A DNA stretch of 64,000 bases, from the NCBI GenBank assembly GCA_004194705.1, contig SADC01000504.1, positions 16,327 through 80,326 of the forward strand, in the 5' to 3' direction. This document shows positions 22,174 to 33,220 of this stretch, piece by piece (within the stretch, counting starts at the first letter, position 1; every line of letters starts with the position of its first letter). This DNA comes from Ditylenchus dipsaci. Taxonomy: Eukaryota; Nematoda; Chromadorea; Rhabditida; Anguinidae. The translations under genes were made by a program, and so were the position numbers. The notes under the pieces are model-generated. The model saw only the letters and a list, made by a program, of their open reading frames with translations. It was not told the origin of the DNA and did not search any database.

Positions 22174-22343
22174 CAGTAAACACTCGATTTTACGACACCC
22201 CTAGGGAGCGACTGAGAGTGTCGTTAAATCGACGGTATCGTAAAACCGGGGGTTCACTTTGACTAAATTGTAGTCAGAGCCAACCAAATTGGCTCTTTTT
22301 CGGGTGTCGTTAATCAGGGTGTCATTAAATCGCGGGTTGACTG
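22174..22343. mobile_element. pogo-type MITE (TTTTACGACACCC word)
   Basis: CAGTAAACACTCGATTTTACG opens it and CGCGGGTTGACTG closes it, with TA at both flanks. GTGTCGTTAAATCG words occur near both ends. Confidence 0.8.
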
Positions 22344-23138
22344 TATCGGCCACAGGCATGCTCCTTTAATCCAGACAATACATCACTAAAAATTCCATAG
22401 TTATTAACGTGCAGCTGCCGAATATTAAACACCCAAAGCACCCTGAATCAGTTTTGACCGTCGATAGCCGTACGCTGATAACTACCAAATTCATCGTAGA
22501 ACTAGGAATTCTGCAGTTATAATACCTTTTTATTTTCCGATTTCCGGCTCGATTCTGGTAATCTATTTGATCGGATTCTGGTTTCTTATTTTCTAAGTTT
22601 GCCATTCCAGTCGTCAATAAATTCAGTAAGCTTTCGATGACTTTGAAACATTCTACTTTTTGAGAGATCCCGACAAAAATCAGTTCTTGTTTAATGATTT
22701 GTTGTAACCAATTTTCATTTATTATTTTTATATTGCTTATTATCAATTTTCAGAGTTTACATCCATGAGTGAAAACATTTGGTTGAGGAGCAGACATAAA
22801 TGATCAATAACCCTCATTATTTTACTCGTTCTCTGCTGCCACTACCATTATTGTTGCTGTTGTTTATATCTGGCAGATTGGCTGTATTATAGTAATAGCA
22901 GTAGTGACCCGAAACACCATAGCCACCACCCGTTTTACTTCACTGAGTTTGTTTTTTGGATGTTGCGCTCTTCACTTATTCATTATTTTATGTGGTGACT
23001 GGTGTTATTAAGTGTGTTATGCTTTCATGGTAGCTGAGAAAATCGAGTTAGGATAAGCAAAAAAATGTGTATGAACCTAAGAAAAAATAGAACGGATCAC
23101 ACTTTTCAATATTTCCCATGTTCCGTTTTTCCGGCAGT
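22344..23138. other. No recognised gene
   Basis: A 126-codon minus-strand open frame (22746-22366) covers part of this stretch, but it has no recognisable domain, and the remainder is AT-rich spacer. Nothing supportable. Confidence 0.4.
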
Positions 23139-23401
23139 TACCGTATATTCTCTATTAGAAGGCCCGGCCTTCTATTTTTCAACCCTAAAAAAGTCGGAAA
23201 AAATTTGGGTCGATTTTGAGATTTTTGCGTGCTCAACCAAATTTTAAAAGTGGAATCAGGTAAGCTCGTGTTAACTAAGAAAACGCGAAAAACAGATTTG
23301 CGAATTTCTTTTTCTAGGCTGATATATAGGTCTTCAAGGGGCCCTCTATTAGAGAGGGGCCTTCTATTAGAGAGGGGCCTTCTAATAGAGAATATACGGT
23401 A
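23139..23401. mobile_element. TACCGTATTT-family MITE (TTAGAAGGCC word)
   Basis: TACCGTATATTCTCTATTAG at the left and the inverse CTAATAGAGAATATACGGTA at the right. The right side carries three GGCCTTCTATTAGAGAGG units and the left one GAAGGCCGGCCTTC-like core. Confidence 0.85.
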
Positions 23402-25159
23402 AACTTTTTGGAATTAGTACGTTTTTGAATTTTTTTGCTATTTGGGTCACACATTTGACCTCTTACCAGCATACGCTATTCTACCCAAAAAATGTTTAAA
23501 AAAAAACACGAGAAAGCAGAGCTTCGCGGTAGGCGAGTTTACAAAAATGTCGCTGGAACCGACAAACACACCTGTGCCATTTTATTTAAAAAATTCACCA
23601 TGTAGTATTATTATCCACAAATTTTTTAGAAGCATTATGAGCAGTATGTGTTTTTGTTTGGTTTCTTCTTTTTTCTCGCTCTCCTTTTATCCTAACAACT
23701 CTTTAACCATTATCATAACAGGCACTTTTAATCAACAAAACAGGTTTACTTCCCTTTCTTCTTTTTTCTACTCTCATGTGTTTTCTCGGCCGCTGGGTCT
23801 GCTTGATTAAAACTAACTTTCCAAAGTGTTTCAAATTTCAAATGTTTTTATTTTGCTATGCTTTTATTCATTTTTCATGAAATCTGCTAATTCCATCTAT
23901 AATAATTTTTGTTTGTCAAACCTTTGAAGTTTGGTTTACAGACTTGACTAGGCTCAACTTCAACTGGCTGCATGTCAACTTTTTTTCCTGTTTATTGTTG
24001 ATGTCTAAGGCGTAAACTTTGGATAATAAATTTATTTACGAGTAGAAACCAGGGGTAAAGACCATTTTTGATTTCGAATATCTAGTTTTAAGCCTAGTTT
24101 GACTTCTGATTTCCGGCTCTAATTATTTTTTCCTTATTCTGATGTACCCATTTGCTGCCAGTAAGGAAAATCTCTTAAAAAGTTTTAATCCAGAAGTAGA
24201 AAGCACGTGGCCTCCCACCACAGTCATATTTTTTTTGAAAACGGTGGTGGTAAAATGATCTAAAGAGAATTTTGGCCCCATACCAGAACTCGGTCTTTTT
24301 TTGCATTGATCTCCATTGTTGTTTTCTGTTATTGTTGTTGTTTTCTTGTTTTCTGTTTTCTTGCAGGCTTTAGTTTGTAGGCAGGGGTAGGCCGACTTGT
24401 GCTAGGACAGACTCAAACATATCCTATACTCAAGTTTGAGTCTGTCTTAACATACGCTAGCCTACCCTTGCCTAAGCCTAAAGCCTAAAATGAAAAAAAA
24501 AATCTTTCTGGTATAGAGCTAATTTTCTGGTGCCCACCTACTTACTACCGTCAGAATTTGCATTATGTATTAAATATAAACATCTATAAAGACACACATT
24601 CAAAAAAATCACAAATGAGGATCAGAAATCAACATCTAACATTAGTTTTTGTGACTTCTGAGCAAACAATCCTTTTTCTATTGGTTTGCTGTTTCAAGTC
24701 CAAAGCCCTTACTAAAACCATCTAACATTCGCTCACTTATTTATGCTGTAGCAAGCAGCAGTTGCACTTCTTTGGACAATCCTTGTCTTACGAAACGACT
24801 TTTGTAACCAACAAACAAAACACTCTTTATTTTCTTCATTAAAGAAAATTTTATTTAGTCTCTCTCACATCTCTTATCCTTGAGGTAGTAATAGGGGGGA
24901 AATTAGCAAGCATTAGCCCTCCAAATCCATTGTTCTCAACTTTTTTGATCAAAAATATTTTTCGGATGTGCTCACTGCTTTTTGTTGGTAAGTGAAAAAA
25001 TTTGCTTTGCTAATGAGAATCGAACCTTCGAAATTTCGAGTAAGAGGCCAGTTTATCTTTGGCGGGAGTTCGTTTTTTATTTTCCAATAGCATTCGAGAT
25101 TTTTTCAACAAAGGTATTTTCAAAGGGCTGTAAGTACTTTTCCCGTCAAATTATTCTTT
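23402..25159. other. Intergenic, one short palindrome
   Basis: No gene is recognised. A palindrome at about 24364-24487 pairs GGCTTTAGTTTGTAGGCAGG with its inverse around CAGACTCAAAC/GTTTGAGTCTG. Confidence 0.45.
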
Positions 25160-25575
25160 TACCCCTTCAAATTTTTTTTACCCCGTCAAATTATTCTTTT
25201 ACCCGTCAAATGGTAAAAATTTGTTTCTTTTGAGTATTTCTCAAATTTTTTCTTTCAATTTTTTTAAAGTTTCATAACAGCATGCAGCTTGGGATCTCAG
25301 CTTTCCAACCAGCTATTAAGCACCTAAGATATTAAAAAAATAGAGAAAAAAGTTTTTTTATAGACCAAATTTTTCGAAAAATTTTGTCCATACAAAGACT
25401 TTTTTCTCCAGCTTTTTGAAATCGCAGAAATTCAGTCGATAGCTTGTTAAAAAGCCGAGATCCAGGGCTAAATTTTGATGTCAAAATGTTTAAAAAAATT
25501 ATAAACTTTTGGAGATAAAAACACATTTTTACGATTTGACGGGGTAAAAGAATAATTTGACGGGTAAAACAATTT
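25160..25575. repeat. Foldback with TTTGACGGGTAAAAGAATAA arms
   Basis: The left arm ACCCCGTCAAATTATTC and ACCCGTCAAATGG (25160-25210) pairs with ACGATTTGACGGGG and AATAATTTGACGGG at 25530-25565. The loop contains the CTTTTTTCTCCAGC...AAGCCGAGATCCAGGG module that recurs in other elements (about 60060 and 62840). Confidence 0.75.
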
Positions 25576-25725
25576 GAGCCTTTTCAAAGTCACTTGTAGT
25601 GGTTGAATTTTTGTGGTTATACATTTCCGCTCAGATCCAATTCAAGTTATCATTCGTTGTCAATATCTAGCTGATTTTAGTAAACTATCCGGAGCATTTT
25701 TGATCTCTGCTGAAAATTCTAATCA

Positions 25726-26883
25726 ATGTCCGTTTCAATGGCCACAGAGAGAAGTCTCAGACTAACCTTGAAACTGTTACAATTTCTTGTCTCACTCTTT
25801 TTAATATTCTCCCTCTACAACACTGGACCTCATTGGATTCTGTTGATAGCATGTTTGGCAGTGCCAGTTTATGGTTAGACACATATAAATAGACTTTTGA
25901 CATACTTATCAATTTAGGAATATACTTGATGGTTAAATCACCTGACAGGACGTTGAGACAGGTGACAATTTTTTCAGACTAGTTAATTTTTTCTGGCTAA
26001 AATTGAGATCATTTCAGCATCCTGTACCTTTTGTGCGATACAAGGTAAGCTGCATTTTTTTGATAATCACAAATCTTGTGGTTAAAATGTGGTGGCAGTT
26101 ACACCTGGTATAGTGCGCCTTTTCAAGTCTACGTAAAAATCGAAATGGCTGTATTCCAACCACACAAGAAAAAATAAGTGCTTAGCTGTGTTTTGTTTGA
26201 GAAAATTTAAAATCCATGCTTTTAGTTATAAAAATGAGTAATTTATTATTTCCATTTTTAGGCGTTGGCCAGAAACAAAAAGTTTGTGTTTAAAAGAGTC
26301 TGAATTACTAAATTTTTCCATTTGACTTAAATTAGTTGCAGCTGGCTCAGAGTAGATGTTGCTATATCTCTGACAATGTCTGTCGTCTGTTTTGGTTTCT
26401 CAGCGATCCTCTTCTTTGGATACTTCAAGGTAACCTTACGACTATAGCCCGGCTGGTTAACACCACCCCCCCTGAGTATACCTATGCTTACATATAAATA
26501 AAGTCTTAATCCAGGTAAACACAGCCACTCCTTTCTACCTGCAAGCTGCAGTGGCCTCTCTATTGCTCTGTATTCTTTACTTGTTTAACGCAGTGCTGTC
26601 CACTCGCCAAATTGAGATGGGCACCATAGATTTTATCCTCAACAACGAAAAGGTTGGATAAGTTTGCATTAGATTTGGTGATTAACTCTCTGCCAGTTTG
26701 CAGCAACCATTCAGCACACAAACAAGCAGAACTAGTCCATTGGCTATTAACACTGATTTCAGTCAATCAGAAATGTACTTTCAAGATGGGAAAAATGCTC
26801 CCGCAAATTATAATGTAGGATCTTTTCGGCTCTCCACATTCAACCCCCAGTTTTTCAACCGGAAAATTCTTCTAGCGGTCTAG
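25726..26883 (+). CDS. Multi-pass membrane protein, MARVEL-like
   Basis: Seven blocks of coding sequence fit one small membrane protein. Exon 1 (25726-25873) reads MSVSMATERSLRLTLKLLQF, then a first span (SLFLIFSLYN) and a second (WILLIACLAVPVYG). Exon 2 (25918-25961) carries GIYLMVKSPDRTLRQ. A 27-base microexon (26018-26044) gives HPVPFVRYK. Exon 4 (26342-26429) holds a third span (SLTMSVVCFGFSAILFFGYF), exon 5 (26515-26652) a fourth (AAVASLLLCILYLFNAVLS), and the last exon (26704-26883, TAG) a polar cytoplasmic tail of 59 residues. Four spans with short loops and cytosolic ends fit MARVEL/CKLF-type vesicle or junction proteins, which is an inference from topology only. Phases agree except that exon 4 needs one extra base upstream to keep its hydrophobic frame. 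The same-strand gene at 27660 begins under 0.8 kb downstream. Confidence 0.72.
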
Positions 26884-26939
26884 CTATATTATAATCAGGA
26901 AAAAGTCCTCTAATAGTCCTATTGAAGAATGTGTTATTT

Positions 26940-27018
26940 TTTTTATTTTTTTTATTATTTTTTATTTTTAGGGGTTGTAAAATAATTACCCTGGGATAAC
27001 CTTTAAAGAAAATACGGT
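26940..27018. mobile_element. Right end of a TACCGTATTT element
   Basis: The sequence GGGATAACC, AAAGAAAATACGGTA closes at 27018, directly against the start of the next member. The left half is missing. Confidence 0.55.
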
Positions 27019-27274
27019 ATACCGTATTCTCTCTATTAGTTCCACACTCTCTATTAAGCCCACACCTTCAACTTTGGAAACCTGTATCTCAGCTCAGAGA
27101 AAATATCTAACAAAGCTGTTTATTGCATTTTCTTAACTCCCACGAGCTCGACCGATTCCCTCTTTCAGATTTCGGATTTTCACCCAAAAATCTCGAGATC
27201 GACTCCAAATTTTTCCGATTTTCGGACGATCGAAAAATAATCCCACATGTGGAACTAATAGAGAGAGTACGGTA
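27019..27274. mobile_element. TACCGTATTT-family MITE (TTAGTTCCACA word)
   Basis: TACCGTATTCTCTCTATTAG and its inverse CTAATAGAGAGAGTACGGTA bracket a core with TTTTCTTAACTCCCACGAGC and CCCAAAAATCTCGAGATCG. The same core occurs in members at 37331 and 41596. Confidence 0.88.
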
Positions 27275-27659
27275 TACCGAAAAAAGGTAAACTTAAAAAA
27301 ACAAAATTTTGAAACAACAAGGGAGTCCAAGTCAGAATGTCGAAAAATATTTAAAAAATGAAGGGAACAACAAAGGGGACTAAGGCATATTTTTCATCGA
27401 TATTATTTTTTTAATTTATTTTTTCAATCGATTATTGTTTTTAATGTATACAAAAGATGTCCGATGCGGTGGTTGGAGCCGAAAATTTTCTGGTCGGTAC
27501 CCCGGTTCAGTGCTCAGTGCCGAAATTCAGAGGTCGGTGCTCGGTGCTAAGATTTTTCAAGCCAATACCCGGTGCGGTGCCGGTGACGGAATTTCGAAAT
27601 TTACAGCACCGCTTGGTAGACACAATTCCATTAAGAACTGTTGATCACCATCTTTTCAG

Positions 27660-30600
27660 ATGCCACTTCACAAGTCTACAGTTAGTAGCCTAACTCTACT
27701 TGAGCGTCTACAAGTAGAGTTGGCTCAACGCAAGCAAGGAGATGCTCCAGTCAACAAGTACTCAGTGGCAGATTCTGGTCAAGAGCATTACTCTATACGT
27801 GCAAAGACTTCAGGGCTGAGTGGTGCAACAGACGAGGAAGAGCAGCATCCACCCGCTACTCATCCAAAATACAAATATTCAGAAAATTCGATCATAAGTA
27901 GCAGACCTGATTTCGGCGTTTCTGTAAGGTTTTTATTGGCTAATGGTTAACACTCTATAGGCTGCTGATTTCAAGGTCGTATCTCCAAGATTTCAGGTTC
28001 TTTTCCGTGCGGAGTTCTGGGACTGTATGACGATGGCAGTAACAATGGTCTTATAGAAATTTTGTCGCTAGTAGCGAATACCCCCCCCCCCCAGAATCCG
28101 ATCTTTAAAAAATGCTCTAGCTACTCTTCGCTACTAGGGTCGAAATTTTTTTTCAAAAATGACCATTTTGCCGTAAGGGGTTATGATGGTTGTCTGACAC
28201 CTATGGTATCCGTATCGACCATATCTTTAAAAAAATTCTCACCATGACCGCAATCTAAATGCGGGTCTAGGGCAACTTCAGTGCGACAAACACGCAAATC
28301 GCATTAGTTTTGCCTCGTGACAATTAGGTTACTTGTTTTGGCATAAGATGGCCCGAATGTAAGGTGTCATACAATTCACAAAAAGCCGCAAGGAGAAGGA
28401 CCTTAAATATTGCATTAGATGCAAGAATATCGAAATTTAGCCGCCTTTACACTGTAAACAAAGTAAATATGAAACCTGCCAATTTCAGGACTTGGATACG
28501 GACATGGAACGAACTTACCGAGGGAGACACCCATCGAACCTAGATAATTCGCGTAAATTTTCTGAAATGCCTGGAAATGGCCGGTATCAACAGGAACCCG
28601 TTGGTAGAAGAAATCAGTCTACATGTTCCTCCATCAGTCCTTACAAAATTTCTTCCCAACCTTATAACAGAAAGGCTGCGCCAGTAGCAAAGACTAGTTG
28701 GTTTGAGATCAGGGACCGGTATGATGCCGTCGATCATACGGTTATTTCACCTAAGAGAAGCGAACTTAAGGAAGAACAGCAAAGCAATGGCTTTTCATCT
28801 ATTTTAAAGAAGTCTTCCGCGACCACATCACCCAGACAAATGAGTACAAGGTGAAAATTTATTTTGCAGTAAGATCAGATTAACAAGCCAAAAAAATAAT
28901 GACGTCGCAAAGCCACACACGGAAAGTTCACTTTTGTACATTTATAAACAATGGGAGCGTAAAAAACCGATAGGTTTCAAACTTCCTCCAGATCAGTGTT
29001 CTTACCTTTATTTGAAGGATTAACAAAGGATTCTGAGAATTCTTTGAAGGATTCTAAGAAGAAATTTACAAAATCATAAACAAAAATTAAAAATTTTTAT
29101 TTCAGTTTTCGATTTCTGTTGTGCGAAAAGTTCAAAAAAGAGATTCTTTTTGAATTTGGTTAGCGTACATAAAAAGTTTATTTTTTTTCCAGCTCGAAAA
29201 TCAACTACCCTGGTGAACCAAAAGAATATACGCAGAATACGAGCACCAACTCCAGCAGTGCCAGCAACCTACATGACCACTCAGTTCCTTCAACCTCTTC
29301 TTTTACCCCTTACATTATTATGGAAAGCTCACCGGAGCGTTCCAAGAAGACTTCCTCGTCTGACTTCACCACCCATACGCCTGTATATTCCAGAAAGTTA
29401 GAAGCTGTCGAACCATAAGAACAGCTATCCATAGAGCAGTGCCTGTTAAAGTGAGACCAATTGAAGGAGATTTATGTGACACGTCCCAGTCTGATTCATC
29501 TACTGGCAGCTCATCTACGGCTGCTGAGTATGAGAGGAAAGATGGCAAAGGTAGTTTTTTTACAACTGTAGGCGGAATTACCAGATAACCTGGTTTATGC
29601 AAGAGTTTTTCGATTGTAAGGTACTTCCATGTTTCTCGCCATCTCGGTTTTTTTGAAAAGTGACCAAAATCACCTCCCGAACTCATTTTTTCTGCTCAAC
29701 ACGATAAAAAAGACATATATAAACACTTTAAGATTGAAAAATTTTAACTTTGCAAGAAAAATTGCCTCCCTCCTCTCAAGGGTAGATATTCATTTAAGGT
29801 ACTTTATGGTCATTTTAGGTGATATATCACATTTTTCTTGCTATAGCTGGCCAAAAGACTCTCTTAATGCATTTTTGATCAAGAGTCTTGCTCGGAATTA
29901 TGTCTAAGGTAAGTGCGTGCGCGCCTCTCTAACCAACCAAGCCCCTGCGCTCTCTTCCGGGCGCAGGAGGCTTGCTTGCTTGGGGTTAAGAAGCGAACAC
30001 ACCCATACTTTAGGCACAAATCACGCGAAAGTGACTCTGGATGCATAAAAACATATGTATAGCAGAGTTTTCACATGCCTTAGACCGCAGAAAGTAAAAA
30101 CTCTTTAAAATCTATTATTTAACCTTTATTTGACTTTAAAAAAGCCCAAAATTAGTGAAAAATACCCTCAGAAGACCTTCTTTGCCTCAGTTGCGGGAGG
30201 CAACAATTTTTCGACAAACTTCAATTTTTTATTTAGCAGTGTTAAGATAAGTCTCTTCAATCTTTTTTTTTTGCAGAAAAAATGAGTTCAGAAGGTGATT
30301 TTGGGTCAACTTTTCAAATCTGAGTATGGGGATGAATTATAAAAGTGCCTATTTTTATTTATTTTTATTTAGACTGATTTAAAGATATTTTTTCCAAAAC
30401 TTTGCGCTGGTCAGCCTGACTGTGACACATGGCTCAAGCTATGTATATCTATTTCTAATTTTGGCTTGAGAGGGCCTTTTTCCTGGTATTGAGGTTGTTC
30501 AGCCAAAAGAATACCGAACACTTCCTGCTTCTCACGAACTGGATCAAAATTTCACTATTATTTTGTTTGAATATTAAAGAAAATAACGGGTTGCATTTTT

Positions 30601-33066
30601 AGACAAAAAAAATTACAAGACCGTTTATACCGAGAGCTATACAAGGAACAAATAGATAATATTTTCGGTAAAAATCTGACTTCAGACTCAACAACTTGAG
30701 TTTACTGTGTCTGACTCTAAGCTGTAACATTTAACTACCGTATTTTCTCTAATAATGACCCCCTCTCTAATAATGACCCCCCTATTTTTGACTAGGATTT
30801 CAGAGTTAAAGCCATTTCTGATTGACAATTTCGGAATTTTTGAGGGGTTGAAAAATAATGACCCCGGGGTCATTATTAAAGAAAATACGGTATACTAACT
30901 CTGAGCTGACTCTGAGCTGGAATAAAGTTTGAGCTTAAAAAATATGCTTTTTAATGTTGGAAATTCTTCAAAATACCAAGAGATCCAATTAAGGCAGTTC
31001 CCAAACCGTTCAGTCCAGCCAAGGAAGTACGGTCAGACTTGACGATTTCGATCACCAGATGAGGTCATCCACTATATCGATCAGCAACAGAATGCAAGTG
31101 AATAGCAAAAGCAGCATAAGTGACCCTATTCCATCCATTGCCTCAGCAATCGATTCTGGCAGAGAAAGACAGAAGTTGGCGGCAGGAGGCACTCGGCTCA
31201 GGGAAAAAATCCAAAACCATAAAACTGGTAAGCGCTTAACTTTGACTTTTATGGCGAAATAAGGCTTAGATAGGGCTGAATTGATCGATCAAGTAAGGAA
31301 GTTTGACCTGTCGTTGAGAAATCTGTCAAATTTCTTCAATTAAAATGCGCTTTTTAATAGTTAACTTATGAGGAACCTAGTATAGAATACTCAACGAAGG
31401 CATATGGGCATATCCGAACAAACTGGCGCTACTAAGAATTCGCTATAGTTATCGTTTCTCTTATTTTGTTTGCTGTTTTCTGTGCTTTAGAGTGAATAAA
31501 ATCTGTTGTTACCGTCTTAGAATGGCTTTGTTGTTGGCGTTTCCAAGGCTTTGCACCCAAAAATTCGAAAAATGGGCAGCAGCGGGGTTACGTTAACCGA
31601 TTTTTTTTAATGTTAACGTAATTTTGAATCACCCTGTATAAATATGTCATTGACTTAATTTGATTTACCGTATTTCCTCTAATTGCCGCCCGGGGCGCTT
31701 ATTTTCCGATCTACCTCTAGGGGGCGGCAATTAGAGGGGGCGGCAATTAGAAGGGGGGCGCTTATTTTCGATCATAAATTTGAAGTAATTTACCACTCCA
31801 CAATGAAAGTTTTTATCCTATTTTCAAATTTTTATGATTTTTGGCAGAAATTTTAGGCCAATTTGTGTTTGTCCAGGGCAGCCAATTAAAGGCAGGGAAA
31901 AGTGCATATATATATAGGTAGGTCGTAGGTCACAGGTTCGACTACTACCGGCTGCACACCATTTATTTTATTAATAATTTTGTGTAAAAGTCATCCTCGG
32001 CTCTTGACTATCCGACAAGACTATAAACGCATGGTTTCACACCTAGTGTAGCTTATTCGTAAGCTAAAAAATAGGCTATAGATAATAGGCTATAGATAAT
32101 CACGGGTTTCGAGGTTTCTTTTCGACCAGTCACACGTTTCATACACAGTAATAAAGCCAAGATTATGAGCTTTCATTTGAGCTATCATATAGGGTAGAAG
32201 GTAATAATTTGTTAGAGCTATGATTTTAAAACTTTTACTGATGTCCAATATAATACAGCCAGTCATGTGCATGAAATATCCAAATTACAGCATTTGCTGA
32301 CAGTGAAGCTGAAAGTGGTCGCAATTGATTGGTTAATTGATATTCCCATTGAGGATTTTATCGAATTGGACATGGTTCAATGTTTTCTTAAATTTTAGCT
32401 CTTACTTAATACAAACTTTTTATCTGTATGATAGCTTAAATGAAAGCTGATGATCTTAGCTACATTCTGACACCAAACTTGTAAATAAAAGGAGAACAAA
32501 AATAAGGTCTGCAGCCAGTGGTAGTCGAACCTGTGACCTAAGGCGATGCGTATATAAATTCCATCGCCCTCCCCCCCCCCCCCCTTTTTGAGGTAGACCT
32601 GTTGTTGTAGACTTATTGTTCAAGTGAATATTTTTCGATCCTGCTTGACATATACCTCTTCAGCCAACAATGATCTTGGACACATCTTCTTATTGATAAC
32701 TAACCGCCAAAAAAATTTGCAAAAAAAGGTTAAACACGGTTTCAAAAATAGGGGGGGGGGGGATGGGCGGCAATTAGAGGGGGGGTGGGGGCGGCAATTG
32801 GAGGGGGGGGGCGGCAATTAGAGGAAATACGGTATGTCATGCAGGTTTGTACGTATGAGTTGCATTGGACACATTAAGTTTGACCATCTACAGTGCTGTC
32901 ATCTAACATACAAACGCCCTATTTTGTATAAATAAATGTTCCTAATGAAGAGTCAAATAGGGCATTTAACCAGTCAATTGACTGGTCAAATAGACAACCT
33001 AGTTTTGATAGTAATATTTTGTATTTTTTTAGGATCCGATGGGATTAGACCAGATCTTCGCCATTG
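27660..33066 (+). CDS. Unrecognised Ser/Thr-rich, apparently disordered protein
   Basis: The ATG at 27660 follows TTTTCAG directly, as at a spliced-leader or 5' UTR splice site. Exon 1 (27660-27923) begins MPLHKSTVSSLTLLERLQVE. A possible 36-base exon is 27961-27996. Exon 3 (28489-28850) starts DLDTDMERTYRG and carries SPKRSELKEEQQ. Exon 4 (29193-29550) is Ser/Thr-rich (STNSSSASNLHDHS) and needs one extra base near 29413 to read on into AIHRAVPVKVRPIEG. Exon 5 (30994-31227) includes RLDDFDHQMRSSTIS and ends in a basic KLAAGGTRLREKI stretch. The last piece (from 33033) reaches a stop within 35 or 60 bases depending on frame, and AATAAA follows at 33215. Junction phases agree. No membrane span, coiled coil or known domain is visible. 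Composition suggests a phosphorylated scaffold or adaptor, which is a guess. The function is unknown. Confidence 0.65.
28070..28150. repeat. Short inverted repeat with poly-C, intronic
   Basis: TCGCTAGTAGCGAATACCC and CTACTCTTCGCTACTAGGG are imperfect inverted arms around a C14 run. Confidence 0.4.
29889..30110 (-). repeat. Dispersed CTCTGGTATGCAT repeat, copy 2 with hairpin
   Basis: TTATGTCTAAGGTAAGTGCG, a GC-rich hairpin (CCAACCAAGCCCCTGCG / CGCAGGAGGCTTGCTTG) and TTGCCTTAG-like ends repeat the family at 36085 and 39270. It lies between exons of the 27660-33066 gene. Confidence 0.75.
30736..30892. mobile_element. TACCGTATTT-family MITE (AATAATGACCCC word)
   Basis: TACCGTATTTTCTCTAATAA, two ATGACCCCC units, then a core and the inverse GGGGTCATTATT, AAAGAAAATACGGTA. 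The same word occurs in 58911-59067. Confidence 0.9.
31895..31975 (+). repeat. tRNA-like SINE end
   Basis: GGTAGGTCGTAGGTCACAGG is followed by GGTTCGACTACTACC, a B-box match. Its inverted partner lies at 32480-32560. Confidence 0.5.
32480..32560 (-). repeat. tRNA-like SINE end, inverted partner
   Basis: GTGGTAGTCGAACCTGTGACC is the inverse of the B-box segment at 31935. The sequence before it (ACACCAAACTTGTAAATAAAAGG) recurs at about 51845, so this is a dispersed SINE family. Confidence 0.55.
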
Positions 33067-33214
33067 AGGCATTCAACAGAGCTGAAAACAGAAACTAACT
33101 TGACAGAAGTGCCGCCACCTAGTCAAGTGACCCAGTTCTGAAAAATCGTTTTATTTATTTTCGAGTAGGTGTGATGTAAATAGAAAAACTTTGTAAATTG
33201 TGAATTGAAACTCC

Positions 33215-33220
33215 AATAAA
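33215..33220 (+). promoter_or_regulatory. Poly(A) signal AATAAA
   Basis: AATAAA lies about 150 bases after the last stop of the 27660-33066 gene and is the first such signal on that strand after it. Confidence 0.5.

Larger units (their letters stand above)
31665..32834. mobile_element. TACCGTATTT-family element, 1.17 kb, carrying inverted SINEs
   Basis: TACCGTATTTCCTCTAATTG and its inverse CAATTAGAGGAAATACGGTA define the ends. GCCGCCC/GGGCGGC words are repeated several times at each side, with G-rich runs near 32750-32815. The interior holds two tRNA-like B-box segments in opposite orientation. It sits in the last intron of the 27660-33066 gene. Confidence 0.85.

Noticed and set aside
22366..22746. 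126-codon minus-strand open frame
   Set aside because: It has no recognisable domain and lies beside a MITE in spacer sequence. In AT-rich DNA such a frame can arise by chance.
27457..27640. Two overlapping frames upstream of the 27660 gene
   Set aside because: They cover CCGGTGC-type repeat sequence similar to 44411-44540 and show no coding features.
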